This document shows, piece after piece, positions 19,371 to 29,700 of a DNA stretch of 64,000 nt. The notes under the pieces are model-generated. The model ran no database searches. It was not told the origin of the DNA and saw only the letters and a list, made by a program, of their open reading frames with translations. The position numbers were made by a program, and so were the translations under genes. The stretch is from an uncultured Bacteroidota bacterium (GTDB taxonomy: Bacteria; Bacteroidota; Bacteroidia; Chitinophagales; Chitinophagaceae). Location: NCBI GenBank assembly GCA_903929425.1, contig CAIYUO010000058.1, forward strand, positions 51,368 to 115,367. Direction: 5' to 3'. Positions within the stretch are counted from its first letter, which is position 1. Each line of letters starts with the position of its first letter.

Positions 19371-20531
19371 TTAGATGCTTTTACTCACGCCAAGTTCTAA
19401 TCCTCTTAATTCTGCTAGCCCTTTTAGCCTTCCTATTGCACTATATCCAGGATAAGTGGTTTTATGTAAATCATCCAGCATTTGATGGCCATGGTCTGGA
19501 CGCATTGGGATTGAAATATTTCGACGTCTCATTAATTGAACCACTTTTTTCATGACTTCATACATGTCGGTATCGCCAGTTAAGTGGTCGGCTTCATAGA
19601 AATCACCGTTTTCATAACGCTTTGTATTTCTTAAATGTAGGAAATGAATCCTATCTCCAAATTTTTCTAATAAAGCTGGCACATTATTATCAGGTCTAGC
19701 TCCTAATGAACCAGTACAAAAACACAATCCATTGGCTGCAACATCAACACAATTAACAATATCTGCTAAATCCTGTTCATTACTTACTATTCTAGGCAGA
19801 CCTAATACTGAATAAGGAGGGTCATCAGGGTGAATGGCCATTTTTAACCCGTGGGCTTCAGCCACTGGTGCAACTGCTCTTAAAAAAGCAAATAAATGTT
19901 CCTTTAATTGCATTCTGTCAATGCCTTCATATGTTTTTAAGGCTTCTAAAATTTGTGCAGCTGTAAAACTATCATCAGTTCCTGGCAAGCCCAATAAACA
20001 ATTTTTAAATACATAATCCTTTTCAGCATCGGTCATAGATTCGTACTTATTTTTTGCTCTTTCTAAGTCCTTTGCTGAATATTCTTTTTCAGCATTGGGT
20101 CTTTTTAATAAGTATATATCAAAAACCATGAATTTTTCAAATTCGAAAAATAAGGCCTTACTACGATTCGGTAATGTATAAGCCACATCTGTTCTTAACC
20201 AATCCAAAATAGGCATGAAATTATAAGTGACCACCTTTAAACCACATGCAGCAACATTTATTAAACTAGTTTTATAGTTCTCTATGTATAATTCATATTG
20301 ACCGTTACGCTTTTTTATATCCTCATGTACTGGCAAACTTTCAATAACCGTCCAAGTCATTCCAGCTTCTTCAATTAAAGCCTTGCGTTTATTAATCTCT
20401 TCTACTGTCCAAACTTCTCCCACCGGAATTTGATGCAAAGCGGTTACAACGCCTTCGCAACCTGCTTGTCGTATATCCCATAAGCTTACTTTATCATTTG
20501 GGCCATACCATCTCATTGTTTGATGTAGCAT
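19371..20531 (-). CDS. uxuA: Mannonate dehydratase
   Basis: MRWYGPNDKVSLWDIRQAGCEGVVTALHQIPVGEVW, HPDDPPYSVLGLPRIVSNEQDL, CFCTGSLGARPDNNVP, IHFLHLRNTKR, RPDHGHQMLDD are UxuA motifs. Confidence 0.97.
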   Translation of the reverse strand: MLHQTMRWYGPNDKVSLWDIRQAGCEGVVTALHQIPVGEVWTVEEINKRKALIEEAGMTWTVIESLPVHEDIKKRNGQYELYIENYKTSLINVAACGLKVVTYNFMPILDWLRTDVAYTLPNRSKALFFEFEKFMVFDIYLLKRPNAEKEYSAKDLERAKNKYESMTDAEKDYVFKNCLLGLPGTDDSFTAAQILEALKTYEGIDRMQLKEHLFAFLRAVAPVAEAHGLKMAIHPDDPPYSVLGLPRIVSNEQDLADIVNCVDVAANGLCFCTGSLGARPDNNVPALLEKFGDRIHFLHLRNTKRYENGDFYEADHLTGDTDMYEVMKKVVQLMRRRNISIPMRPDHGHQMLDDLHKTTYPGYSAIGRLKGLAELRGLELGVSKSI

Positions 20532-20693
20532 AAAAAAATATTTTATCTAAGGTATTAAAAAACTGCATTGAGCTGGATTAAATTTTAAAAATTTCAATAG
20601 AATGTATAGATTTACACAATGCACTCTTTTGCATAAATAATGATACCTACATGTTTTCACTAAGCAATAATTTGCATCAAAGAATTAAGAAAT

Positions 20694-22808
20694 ATGAAAA
20701 ATAAATTTATATACATTGTATTATTTCTTATAGCTGCTTCAAAATTTAGTTACGCTGCAGACGGCTATGATTTATGGTTGGGTTATCATAAAATAAATAA
20801 CCCCTCCCTAAATACCCATTATAAAAAAATATTTAGTAGCATTTATTTTAATAATAAGCAAAAAAATGCAACCATAAAAATTATAAAAAATGAATTGTCC
20901 TTGGCTGCGAAATCAATGTTTGAGGTAAACCCCGTTTTTACAAATGATAATATAAATGCTAGTTTGCTTTTTAGGATTGATGAAAATTATAAAGCCATTA
21001 ATGAAGATGGATATGCGATTAAAACTTTAGTGAATAATAGTAAAAATCAAATTGTTATTACTGCAAAAAACGAAGTTGGATTACTTTACGGTTGTTTTGC
21101 GCTATTAAGGTCAATGCAAATGCAAGAAAATCCCAGCACCCTTAATATAATTAGTTCCCCTTCCTTAAAAATTAGAATGCTCAACCACTGGGATAATATC
21201 AATAGGACAGTTGAAAGAGGATACGCGGGTAATTCAATTTTTAATTGGCATACACTACCCGACTATATTGATAAAAGGTACATTGATTATGCAAAAGCCA
21301 ACGCTTCAATTGGCATAAATGGAACGGTTGTTACAAATGTAAATGCAAATGCATTATTTCTGACCCCTGCTTATTTGGATAAAGTAAAAGCACTTGCCGA
21401 AGTATTTAGACCTTATGGTATAAAAATATATTTAACCGCAAGATTTTCTGCTCCCATCGAAATTGGTAATTTAACAACAGCTGATCCTTTAGACACCAAA
21501 GTAAAAAAATGGTGGGCTGATAAAGCAAAAGAAATTTATGATTTAATACCAGATTTCGGGGGATTCCTTGTAAAAGCAAATAGTGAAGGTCAGCCAGGTC
21601 CACAAAACTATAATCGATCACATGCTGATGGCGCGAATATGATTGCTGATGCAGTTGCACCTTATCATGGTATTGTCATTTGGAGAGCCTTTGTATATAG
21701 CAACGAAACTCCAGAAGATAGATTCAAACAAGCCTTTACAGAGTTTAAACCATTGGATGGAAAATTTAATAAAAATGTGTTGGTGCAAATTAAAAATGGC
21801 CCCATTGATTTTCAACCTCGTGAACCATTTCATCCATTATTTGGGGCAATGACAAAAACACCTGAAGTATTGGAGTTTCAAATTACACAAGAATACTTGG
21901 GCCAATCCACTCATTTGGTATATGAAGGCCCCATGTTTCAGGAAGTATTAGAAAGTAAAATAAATGCTACTCAATCAGTTATGGAATTTTTGGAAAATCC
22001 AGTTGCTGGTTTAAGTGGCATGAGTGGTGTTGCCAATATTGGAACTGATATCAATTGGTGTGGCCATCCATTTGCACAAGCTAACTGGTATGCTTTTGGA
22101 AGGTTAGCATGGAATCCTCATAATAGTGCAAAAGATATTGCGAATGAATGGATTCAACAAACCTGGAGTCAGGATAAAAAAGCGGTTGACACGATACAAA
22201 ATATCATGATGGCATCTTATGAAAATATGGTAAAATATATGACGCCTATTGGCTTACATCATATTATGGGAAACGGTCATCATTATGGGCCAATGCCATG
22301 GGGTAATACTTTAAATAGAGCCGACTGGAATCCTGTTTATTATCACAAGTCCGATGCTTATGGAATTGGATTTGATCGCACTGCAACGGGCAGTAACGCC
22401 ATTGCACAATTTGACCCATTTGTACAAAATCAATGGAAAGATAGTAGCACTTGTGATGAAAAATTTTTATTATGGTTTCATCATGTAAGCTGGAATCATA
22501 AAATGAAAAATGGAAATAGTTTATGGAACGAATTGTGTTATCAATATAATGAAGGCGTAATGGGCGTGCGACAAATGCAAAAGCAATGGAAGCAAATTGA
22601 AACAAGTATTGATCAGGATCAACATCATCAAGTCTCACAATTATTAGCCATTCAATTGAAGGATGCCATTTGGTGGAGAGATGCTTGCTTACAATATTTT
22701 CAAACATTTAGTAATCAACCGCTACCTAAAGGTTATCCTTTACCCGCACATGATTTAAAATATTATCAATCTTTAAACTTTCCTTACGCCCCAGGCAATG
22801 GAAAATAA
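20694..22808 (+). CDS. Alpha-glucuronidase (GH67), exported
   Basis: Signal peptide; DGYDLWLGYHKI, LRMLNHWDNINRTVERGYAGNSIF-like segment, GGFLVKANSEGQPGPQNYNRSHADGANMIADAVAPYHGIVIWRAFVY, MGNGHHYGPMPWG. Confidence 0.96.
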   Translation: MKNKFIYIVLFLIAASKFSYAADGYDLWLGYHKINNPSLNTHYKKIFSSIYFNNKQKNATIKIIKNELSLAAKSMFEVNPVFTNDNINASLLFRIDENYKAINEDGYAIKTLVNNSKNQIVITAKNEVGLLYGCFALLRSMQMQENPSTLNIISSPSLKIRMLNHWDNINRTVERGYAGNSIFNWHTLPDYIDKRYIDYAKANASIGINGTVVTNVNANALFLTPAYLDKVKALAEVFRPYGIKIYLTARFSAPIEIGNLTTADPLDTKVKKWWADKAKEIYDLIPDFGGFLVKANSEGQPGPQNYNRSHADGANMIADAVAPYHGIVIWRAFVYSNETPEDRFKQAFTEFKPLDGKFNKNVLVQIKNGPIDFQPREPFHPLFGAMTKTPEVLEFQITQEYLGQSTHLVYEGPMFQEVLESKINATQSVMEFLENPVAGLSGMSGVANIGTDINWCGHPFAQANWYAFGRLAWNPHNSAKDIANEWIQQTWSQDKKAVDTIQNIMMASYENMVKYMTPIGLHHIMGNGHHYGPMPWGNTLNRADWNPVYYHKSDAYGIGFDRTATGSNAIAQFDPFVQNQWKDSSTCDEKFLLWFHHVSWNHKMKNGNSLWNELCYQYNEGVMGVRQMQKQWKQIETSIDQDQHHQVSQLLAIQLKDAIWWRDACLQYFQTFSNQPLPKGYPLPAHDLKYYQSLNFPYAPGNGK

Positions 22809-22817
22809 TTTGAACAC

Positions 22818-23567
22818 ATGAAAAATAAAACACAACCTATTGCCATTATTACTGGAGGAGGATCTGGTATTGGAATGGCTATTGCTGAAACATTTGTAAA
22901 AAACAAAGTGAAAACAATTATCATAGGCCGAGACCAAAAAAAATTAAAAGCAGTACAAGCAAAATTGGGTAAGGATTGTGAAATTCAATCCTTTGATTTA
23001 AAGGAAAGAAAAAACATTCCTGCACTAGTGAACAAGCTAGTAAAAAAATATGGTGCCATTGATATCCTTATTAATAATGCAGGCATCAATATGAAAAAGC
23101 CATTGATTGAAGTAAGTGATGAAGATTTTGATAATATTATTGAAACCAACTTACAATCGATATTTACATTAACGCGAGAAGTGGTAAAACATATGTTGCC
23201 AAGAAAAAAAGGAGCTATTATAAATATTAGTTCGATGGCTTCTCAGTATGGAATTCCAAAAGTAATTGCCTATACAGCATCAAAGGGTGCCATTGAAGCA
23301 ATGACAAGGGCCTTAGCTGTCGAGCTTTCGCCAAATGGTATTCGTGTTAACTGCATTGCACCTGGATTTATTGCTACTGAGATGAGTGCGAAGGCTTTAA
23401 ACAATGATCCTGAACGCAAAAACAAAGCACTAGGTAGAACGCCAATGGGATATTTAGGAGAACCAAAAGACATTGGAACTACTGCATTATTTTTAGCGAG
23501 TGACGCTGCTAAATATATTACAGGTGTTATTTTACCTGTCGATGGCGGCAACTCAATTGGTTTCTAA
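22818..23567 (+). CDS. Short-chain dehydrogenase/reductase (gluconate 5-dehydrogenase / uronate reductase-like)
   Basis: IITGGGSGIGMAIAETF, LINNAGINMKKPLIEV, YTASKGAIEAMTRALAVELSPNGIRVNCIAPGFI, LPVDGGNSIGF. Linked to GH67 and UxuA. Confidence 0.9.
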   Translation: MKNKTQPIAIITGGGSGIGMAIAETFVKNKVKTIIIGRDQKKLKAVQAKLGKDCEIQSFDLKERKNIPALVNKLVKKYGAIDILINNAGINMKKPLIEVSDEDFDNIIETNLQSIFTLTREVVKHMLPRKKGAIINISSMASQYGIPKVIAYTASKGAIEAMTRALAVELSPNGIRVNCIAPGFIATEMSAKALNNDPERKNKALGRTPMGYLGEPKDIGTTALFLASDAAKYITGVILPVDGGNSIGF

Positions 23568-25100
23568 AAAACCTGCGTCATTTGTTGTATGGTTAGATGC
23601 GCAATAAAAACCATATTTTGCGCCCACCCATAAGCCTTCCACTGCGTTGAAATTTGCTGGGATTTCAACAAATGTTTTTCCATCAATACTATATTCAAAA
23701 TTAGCCTTAGCGCCTGCTTGTAAATTCATACGAATGTAAATAGATGCTGGCGCATTGGTTAATAAGGTAGTCGATTTTTCAAGATTACCTTTATCGGCTT
23801 TGTTACACTCAATATAGTTAAGCTGTAAGCCATTCACTGTTTTTAACAATTCAACAGCTGCATATGATTTTCCAAATATAATTAGACCTGCTCTTTCCCC
23901 AATTTGCAAGCTCGTAAATTTAAGTTCCTTAGTTATCGTAAATTTTTCAGCAGGCAACTTTGCTAAATACAAGGCTGGAAAATTCCAAAGGTTAGGCATG
24001 CTGTCATTTTTAAAAACAGCATAATGTCTGAAACCATTTCCATATGCCATTCTCCAAGTACTGAAGGGTGTTGCATTCCATTGAAAATTTAAAGAAGTCT
24101 CTTTCGATAAATTTAAGTCGGCATCATTGGCATTGTTCAAATGTGGATGTAGCATTTTTGGAATGGCATAAGTAGATACTGGGTTACCTATACCATCATT
24201 ATCAGAATCAATACCAATTATTGGCCAATCATTTTTCCAGGTCATGGGTTGCAAATGTGTAATTCTTCCATAAGGACCTTTATCTTGAAAATGTAAAAAC
24301 CAATCTTCGCCTGTGTTTGTTTGCACCCATGCGCCTTGATGTGGACCATTGGTATTTGAATTGCCTTGCTCCATTACTTTTTTTCTTTCATAAGGGCCAT
24401 ATATATTTTTTGACCTTAATACAATTTGCCAACCAGTAGTCACTCCACCTGCTGGTGCAAAAACATAATAATAACCATTACGCTTATAAAACTTAGGCCC
24501 TTCAACTGTTGGGTCTATTCCATGTCCATCATAAATAAGTTTACCCTCGCTCATTATGTTTGTTCCAGCCGCATTCATTTCTTTTAATGCCAATACCGAT
24601 TTAATGCCAGCTCTACTTCCTGCATAGGCATGTATTAAATACGCCTTGCCATCCTCGTCCCATAATGGACAAGGATCAATTAATCCTTTTCCAGCCAATA
24701 CTAATACAGGCCTACTCCAAGTACCCAAAATGTTTTTTGATTTAATCATGTATATACCAAAATCAGGATCAGGGTAATAAATGTAAAACTCATTATTGTG
24801 AAAACGAATACTTGGCGCCCAAACACCTGCGCCATGTTGGACTTTTTTATAATAGTCAGCGGGAACATTATTTTTTAAGGCATAACCCATTAATTGCCAA
24901 TGGACCAAATCGGGGGATCGTAAAATAGGTAAGCCAGGAACTGATGTAAAACTTGATGCAATCATATAAAACCAATTACCTACTCGAATGGCATCAGGAT
25001 CACTATAATCCTCGTGAATAATAGGATTGGTATATGTTTGTGACTTTACGCCTCCAAAAAAGGATAAACAAAATAAAAATGCGATCAATAATTTTTTCAT
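23553..25100 (-). CDS. Glycoside hydrolase family 43 with C-terminal concanavalin-like domain, secreted
   Basis: YTNPIIHEDYSDPDAIRVGNWFYMIASSFTSVPGLPILRSPDLVHWQLMGYAL, GVWAPSIRFHNNEFYIYYP, GIDPTVEGPKFYKRNGYYYVFAP. Confidence 0.95.
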   Translation of the reverse strand: MKKLLIAFLFCLSFFGGVKSQTYTNPIIHEDYSDPDAIRVGNWFYMIASSFTSVPGLPILRSPDLVHWQLMGYALKNNVPADYYKKVQHGAGVWAPSIRFHNNEFYIYYPDPDFGIYMIKSKNILGTWSRPVLVLAGKGLIDPCPLWDEDGKAYLIHAYAGSRAGIKSVLALKEMNAAGTNIMSEGKLIYDGHGIDPTVEGPKFYKRNGYYYVFAPAGGVTTGWQIVLRSKNIYGPYERKKVMEQGNSNTNGPHQGAWVQTNTGEDWFLHFQDKGPYGRITHLQPMTWKNDWPIIGIDSDNDGIGNPVSTYAIPKMLHPHLNNANDADLNLSKETSLNFQWNATPFSTWRMAYGNGFRHYAVFKNDSMPNLWNFPALYLAKLPAEKFTITKELKFTSLQIGERAGLIIFGKSYAAVELLKTVNGLQLNYIECNKADKGNLEKSTTLLTNAPASIYIRMNLQAGAKANFEYSIDGKTFVEIPANFNAVEGLWVGAKYGFYCASNHTTNDAGFLETN

Positions 25101-25846
25101 TAATTGGCTTTTGGAACAATAATGTAATTATTCAAATTGGTATTTAAAGCTTTAATTTCTTTTAAAACTAATTGCGCTATTAAGCGTGCCCCTAATTCCG
25201 AAAAATGGGTGTTGTCAATTTTGCCTTCAGGATAATTGGGATGTTCGCCTGGTTGTAGTTGTAAAAACAATAAAGTAGACTTTTCTTTTCCAAATGCTTG
25301 ATATAACTCCCTACTCTTGGTATCTAAGTCAATAAATAATACCTTTTCATTTATGGCCACCTCTTTAACTAACTCATCATAAGCTTTATGATTTTCAAGC
25401 GCAATCCCTGTGCTATCAAATTGCCTTCTTGATACGGGTGTAAATAAAATAGGAATTGCTTTTAAGGCGCGGGCTTCTCTAACAAATTTGGAAAGGTTTG
25501 ATTTAAAATCCTCAGGATTGGTATAGCTTTTCTTTTCAGGTACTTCGTCGTTATGTCCAAATTGTATGAACACATAATCCCCCTCCTCTGCACCGTCCAA
25601 TACTTGTTGCCAAAGTTGTTCATTGATAAAGCTTTTAGTACTTCTGCCATTTTTTGCTAAGTTATTTACTTGCACTGTTGAATCCCAGAAATAAACAAAA
25701 GGCATGCCCCAGCCAGTTTCTGGAAAAGCAGTGGTTTGCTTTATCGCAATAGTACTATCGCCGCATAGCCAAATTTTAATTTTTTTGGGAGGTGTGGCGG
25801 ATATTAATGTTACTGCCAATAAAATACATGCGATTTTTATTTTCAT
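25100..25846 (-). CDS. Rhamnogalacturonan acetylesterase-like SGNH hydrolase (CE12)
   Basis: IWLCGDSTIAIKQTTAFPETGWGMPF, NLAKNGRSTKSFINEQLW, DYVFIQFGHNDE, DNTHFSELGARLIAQLV. Confidence 0.92.
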   Translation of the reverse strand: MKIKIACILLAVTLISATPPKKIKIWLCGDSTIAIKQTTAFPETGWGMPFVYFWDSTVQVNNLAKNGRSTKSFINEQLWQQVLDGAEEGDYVFIQFGHNDEVPEKKSYTNPEDFKSNLSKFVREARALKAIPILFTPVSRRQFDSTGIALENHKAYDELVKEVAINEKVLFIDLDTKSRELYQAFGKEKSTLLFLQLQPGEHPNYPEGKIDNTHFSELGARLIAQLVLKEIKALNTNLNNYIIVPKAN

Positions 25847-25940
25847 ACTTAATAAATTTAAATCATTTTAATGTTTATCTGTTATTACAAATTAGCTGTC
25901 AATTTCTATATACCCTTGCCATTGCTTCACTTTTACGCTA

Positions 25941-26735
25941 CTATAATAAATATTTTCTAAGTCCTTTATATTTATTATTTCTAATGGCCTCAATGACTAC
26001 CTCTGTATTTAATAAGGCTCCCTCTTTATTGGTGTGCGTATGGTCCTTTGGAAAGAATTTATTTACAGCGCTTTCTCCTAGAGCATCATATCTGTCAGCA
26101 ATATTGCTGTTTAAATCAATGTAATAGGCGCCGGTTTCTTCAGCGATTTGCATAGCCCAAACGCGGTAATCATTGCTTCTGTTTATTTTCCCGTTTTCCC
26201 AATTATTTCTGGGGACCAATGAACAAATAATAGGGATGCCTCCCTTTTGTTTTGTTTCATTTACAAATTTTCGAAGATACCAACCGTAGGTATGAACCAC
26301 TTCATTCATTTTTCTGATAGGATTATATATTGCAACACTATCATCACTAATCCCTTTCATCGTTCCTCTTGCTCTTGCAGTATCATCCAATGGACTTGCA
26401 TCATTATGTCCAAATTGGATTAGCACAAAATCCCCTTTTTTTAAATCATTTAAAATTTTATCCCATCTTTTATCCGTAATAAAGGTTTTTGTACTTCTGC
26501 CACCAATCGCATGATTCTGAATGTCAATTTTAGTCGTGTCAAAGTAGGGTTGTATCAAGCTACCCCAACCCCATAAAGTATCCTTGCCGGTTCCGTCGCC
26601 ATTTTTAACCGTAGAATCCCCGATAATATACAATACTGGCTTAGTGTGCTCGTAAATAACAAAGGAGCTTAGTAAGATAAATGCAATGAATAAAACTAAA
26701 TGAAAACGCAAATTAAAATGGGAAGTTTTTTTCAT
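25941..26735 (-). CDS. Rhamnogalacturonan acetylesterase-like SGNH hydrolase (CE12), second copy
   Basis: LYIIGDSTVKNGDGTGKDTLWGWGSLIQPYFDTTKIDIQNHAIGGRSTKTFITDKRW, FVLIQFGHNDAS, FPKDHTHTNKEGALLNTEVV. The ATG at 26735 precedes the signal-like segment. Confidence 0.92.
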   Translation of the reverse strand: MKKTSHFNLRFHLVLFIAFILLSSFVIYEHTKPVLYIIGDSTVKNGDGTGKDTLWGWGSLIQPYFDTTKIDIQNHAIGGRSTKTFITDKRWDKILNDLKKGDFVLIQFGHNDASPLDDTARARGTMKGISDDSVAIYNPIRKMNEVVHTYGWYLRKFVNETKQKGGIPIICSLVPRNNWENGKINRSNDYRVWAMQIAEETGAYYIDLNSNIADRYDALGESAVNKFFPKDHTHTNKEGALLNTEVVIEAIRNNKYKGLRKYLL

Positions 26736-26782
26736 AACAATAAATTTATCAAATTTTGGACGAACTTTTAACACTTTAATTA

Positions 26783-29700
26783 CTACTTAATATAACGAAC
26801 TGGTTTAATCACAATATTTCCGTCAAGTCCTGATGGTTGTATTGGCCATGTTGAAGCATCAAAGCCTTTGTAGTTAATATTGACAAAATTAATTTCATGA
26901 TACTTGCGCCATGCTATATTATTCCTGTCCATATATGCAATTCTATTGGCCATTAAATTAGCCACTTCAATATCAATAGTATTATCCCCTTCCTTTAAGA
27001 ACTTACCAATATTTAATTGATAGGGAACACTCCATATATACCCAGCTTCTTTTCCATTCACTGTCACTTTTGCTGATTCGTATAATTTATCCAATCCTAA
27101 AATATAATCATCGGCATCTTTTTTACGAACCTTAAAATGTGTAGCGTAAGTGCCCGCACCCGAAAATGATTGCGTTAAGGAGTCGTTTGTGATATTTGTC
27201 CAAGGTTGTAAATGATCTAGCATTTTATCAGATGGAGTCAATGGACCACCATTTGAAAAATGCAAATTCCATTGACCACTTAATAAAATAGGCTCACTTG
27301 AATTTGTATAATACGGATAAGGTTTATCCTTAACCGTATTTAAGGAGGCTTTTACAAATAGGGTTTCGCCTGGTTGCAATTGAAGTTTAACCAATGTTGT
27401 ATTACCCTGTTTAGTATATTTTGCAACCCCCGTTTCGCCATTTAATGGATTCAATATTAATACTGAATTACAGCTAATATTCAATGCAATATCCTTGTCA
27501 ATTGTTTTTGAAGTATGATTTACGATATAATAATACTTGTCACCATTCACTTCTCTTCTAATAAATTTAAGGCCTAGGTCAGTTAAAGTTTCACGATTTA
27601 ATTGAATGTATTCCAAACCCTTTTCAACATTATTTGCAATTACAATACGACCACTTCCAACTAACGCTTCTTTGATGTCCTTATTTATAGTTGTAACGTT
27701 TAAACTTTTGATGAATACATTTAACTGCTCATTTACATTCCCTTGCAATTGTAATCCCGGCAACTGCATTGGAAAGTCTTGTAAAATCACCGTCATGCCT
27801 TTTGATGCTAAAGCAATTATGTTTTTAAAAGTTGACATGGGCATGTATTTACTTTTAGAGACAAGCAATACTTTATATTTAGCTCCCTTTTCTGAAATTT
27901 TTATTTCATGATTTTGCACCATTGCTTCTGCTAACATTTTATCAGAGGCGAAATCAATACTATAACCTATAGATTGAAGTGAACTTACATTTTTATAAAA
28001 TGGGGTGGGATGCAGCCATTCGTCAACATTGTGCACTTTAAAAGTCATGTCTAATCCCTTTTCATTAGACCATTGATCATACACTGGCCAGTAGGCAAGT
28101 ACCTCATTGTCGGCATTACCTAATTGCAAAATAGACTGACATCTTGTAACATAATCATTTAATCCACCAATATGAGGCCATAAACTATTGGTAGGAACAA
28201 AATTTACAGACGCATAAAACAACCAGCCCGGCCACGCTACATGGTAAGGACTATAGGTAGTGCCATGATAAAAAACATGATTTACGCCCGCCAAAAAGGT
28301 TTGTTCTAATTCAGGTTTACATTGACTCCATGATGTTTTGAAATGTTCGGTCAACCAGGTAAAAGTCTCACTTGAAACAAATGGTTTTCCCATAGTATGC
28401 GCAGCAGAAGAGGCGAATTTTAACATAATAGGGTCAGGATCTACATTTCTAACATCTGCAGCATCTCGACGAATACCAGGTATATCAAACTTGCTGCTTC
28501 CAAATGTTTCAATTTCGGGAATATCAACGGCTGCATATAAGTCTAATATATTACCTGGAGAACCATGTGATTCATTGGTATTTTTGGATTGCTTGTTATT
28601 TGCCCACTTTGTAAATTGATTGGCAAAATTTTGTAATAACAAATCGTTTATCGTTTCCCGATAATCGCATTTTATTTTTGATGTAATGGAATCGGAAACA
28701 TTGTTAACTAAATATTTTAAATAGGGTCGTAAATCATAGCCTCTTAACAATTTAAAATCATCAAAGAAATTAGGCGTCCAATCAGCATCAAAAACTTCAT
28801 AACTATCATTATAAAAAGAACGTACTCCATGATTACTATTTCCAAATGCAGTATCAAATGTTTTAAAATAGTTTGTCACTGCGTTTGCTGAAAAGTGATC
28901 TAACACCCACCCTTCTCCCCCATAAGCAGCACGTTTTACTTTTTGTCCAGTTTTGCCAATGAACGCAGCATATATGTCCCAATTGCCTTTAACATCTGGC
29001 CAACTTAATTGACCATCCATCCCCACTTTGTTGGTTATATCTAACACATTCCCTATTGAATCATATGCCATAACAGTGGACAAATAACTGCCTAGCACAA
29101 TAGCTTGGTTTTTGTCTTTATATAAAATTTTATCGTTAAACGGTTGCGATGCATTGATACGATATGGTTGTACAATTAATTTCGTTGCAGCTTCCTCCCT
29201 TTTTACTTGAGCTCCACCAATTGGCCAACCTGTTCCTACGGAAATATCAATGCCCATATGAAGTTTCGACGCTTTTTGTGTTGTATAGTCCAATACCGAC
29301 ATCCAATTTGGACTGAGGTAATTAATATATTTATCTTCAAAACCAATGGCACCATATATTGGAACGACAGCTGCTCCACCAAAACCAGCTTTGTTTAAGA
29401 ATGTTAATTGTTGGTCTAATCCTTCTTTATCAACTGCACTTCCCATCCACCACCATCTCGTCCAAGGTTTAGCCTCCTTATTTACTATTGGCCATTGCGT
29501 TATTTTAAATTGTGGATCTTTTTTTATTTCAACTGCATACACATTATCGGTCCCTTCAAAATTGGCCCTAAAAATTATCCACTTTCCGTCAGGGCTAAAA
29601 TGCACATTTGGTTCTAAGCGATAGTTTTGATGTTGCATGTTTACCAATCGCTCACTTTGTAAACTATCACCTGTTGGTTTAAAATAATAAATCCATTGTC

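Noticed and set aside
22264-22707. 147-aa minus-strand ORF antisense to the GH67 gene
   Set aside because: Fully inside a strongly recognised GH67 coding region, low-complexity His/Phe/Tyr-rich translation, no recognisable motifs; a shadow ORF.
29207-29624. Plus-strand ORFs opposite the PL22-GH106 junction
   Set aside because: Antisense to a continuous, well-matched coding frame; shadow ORFs, and no evidence for a separate gene at the junction.
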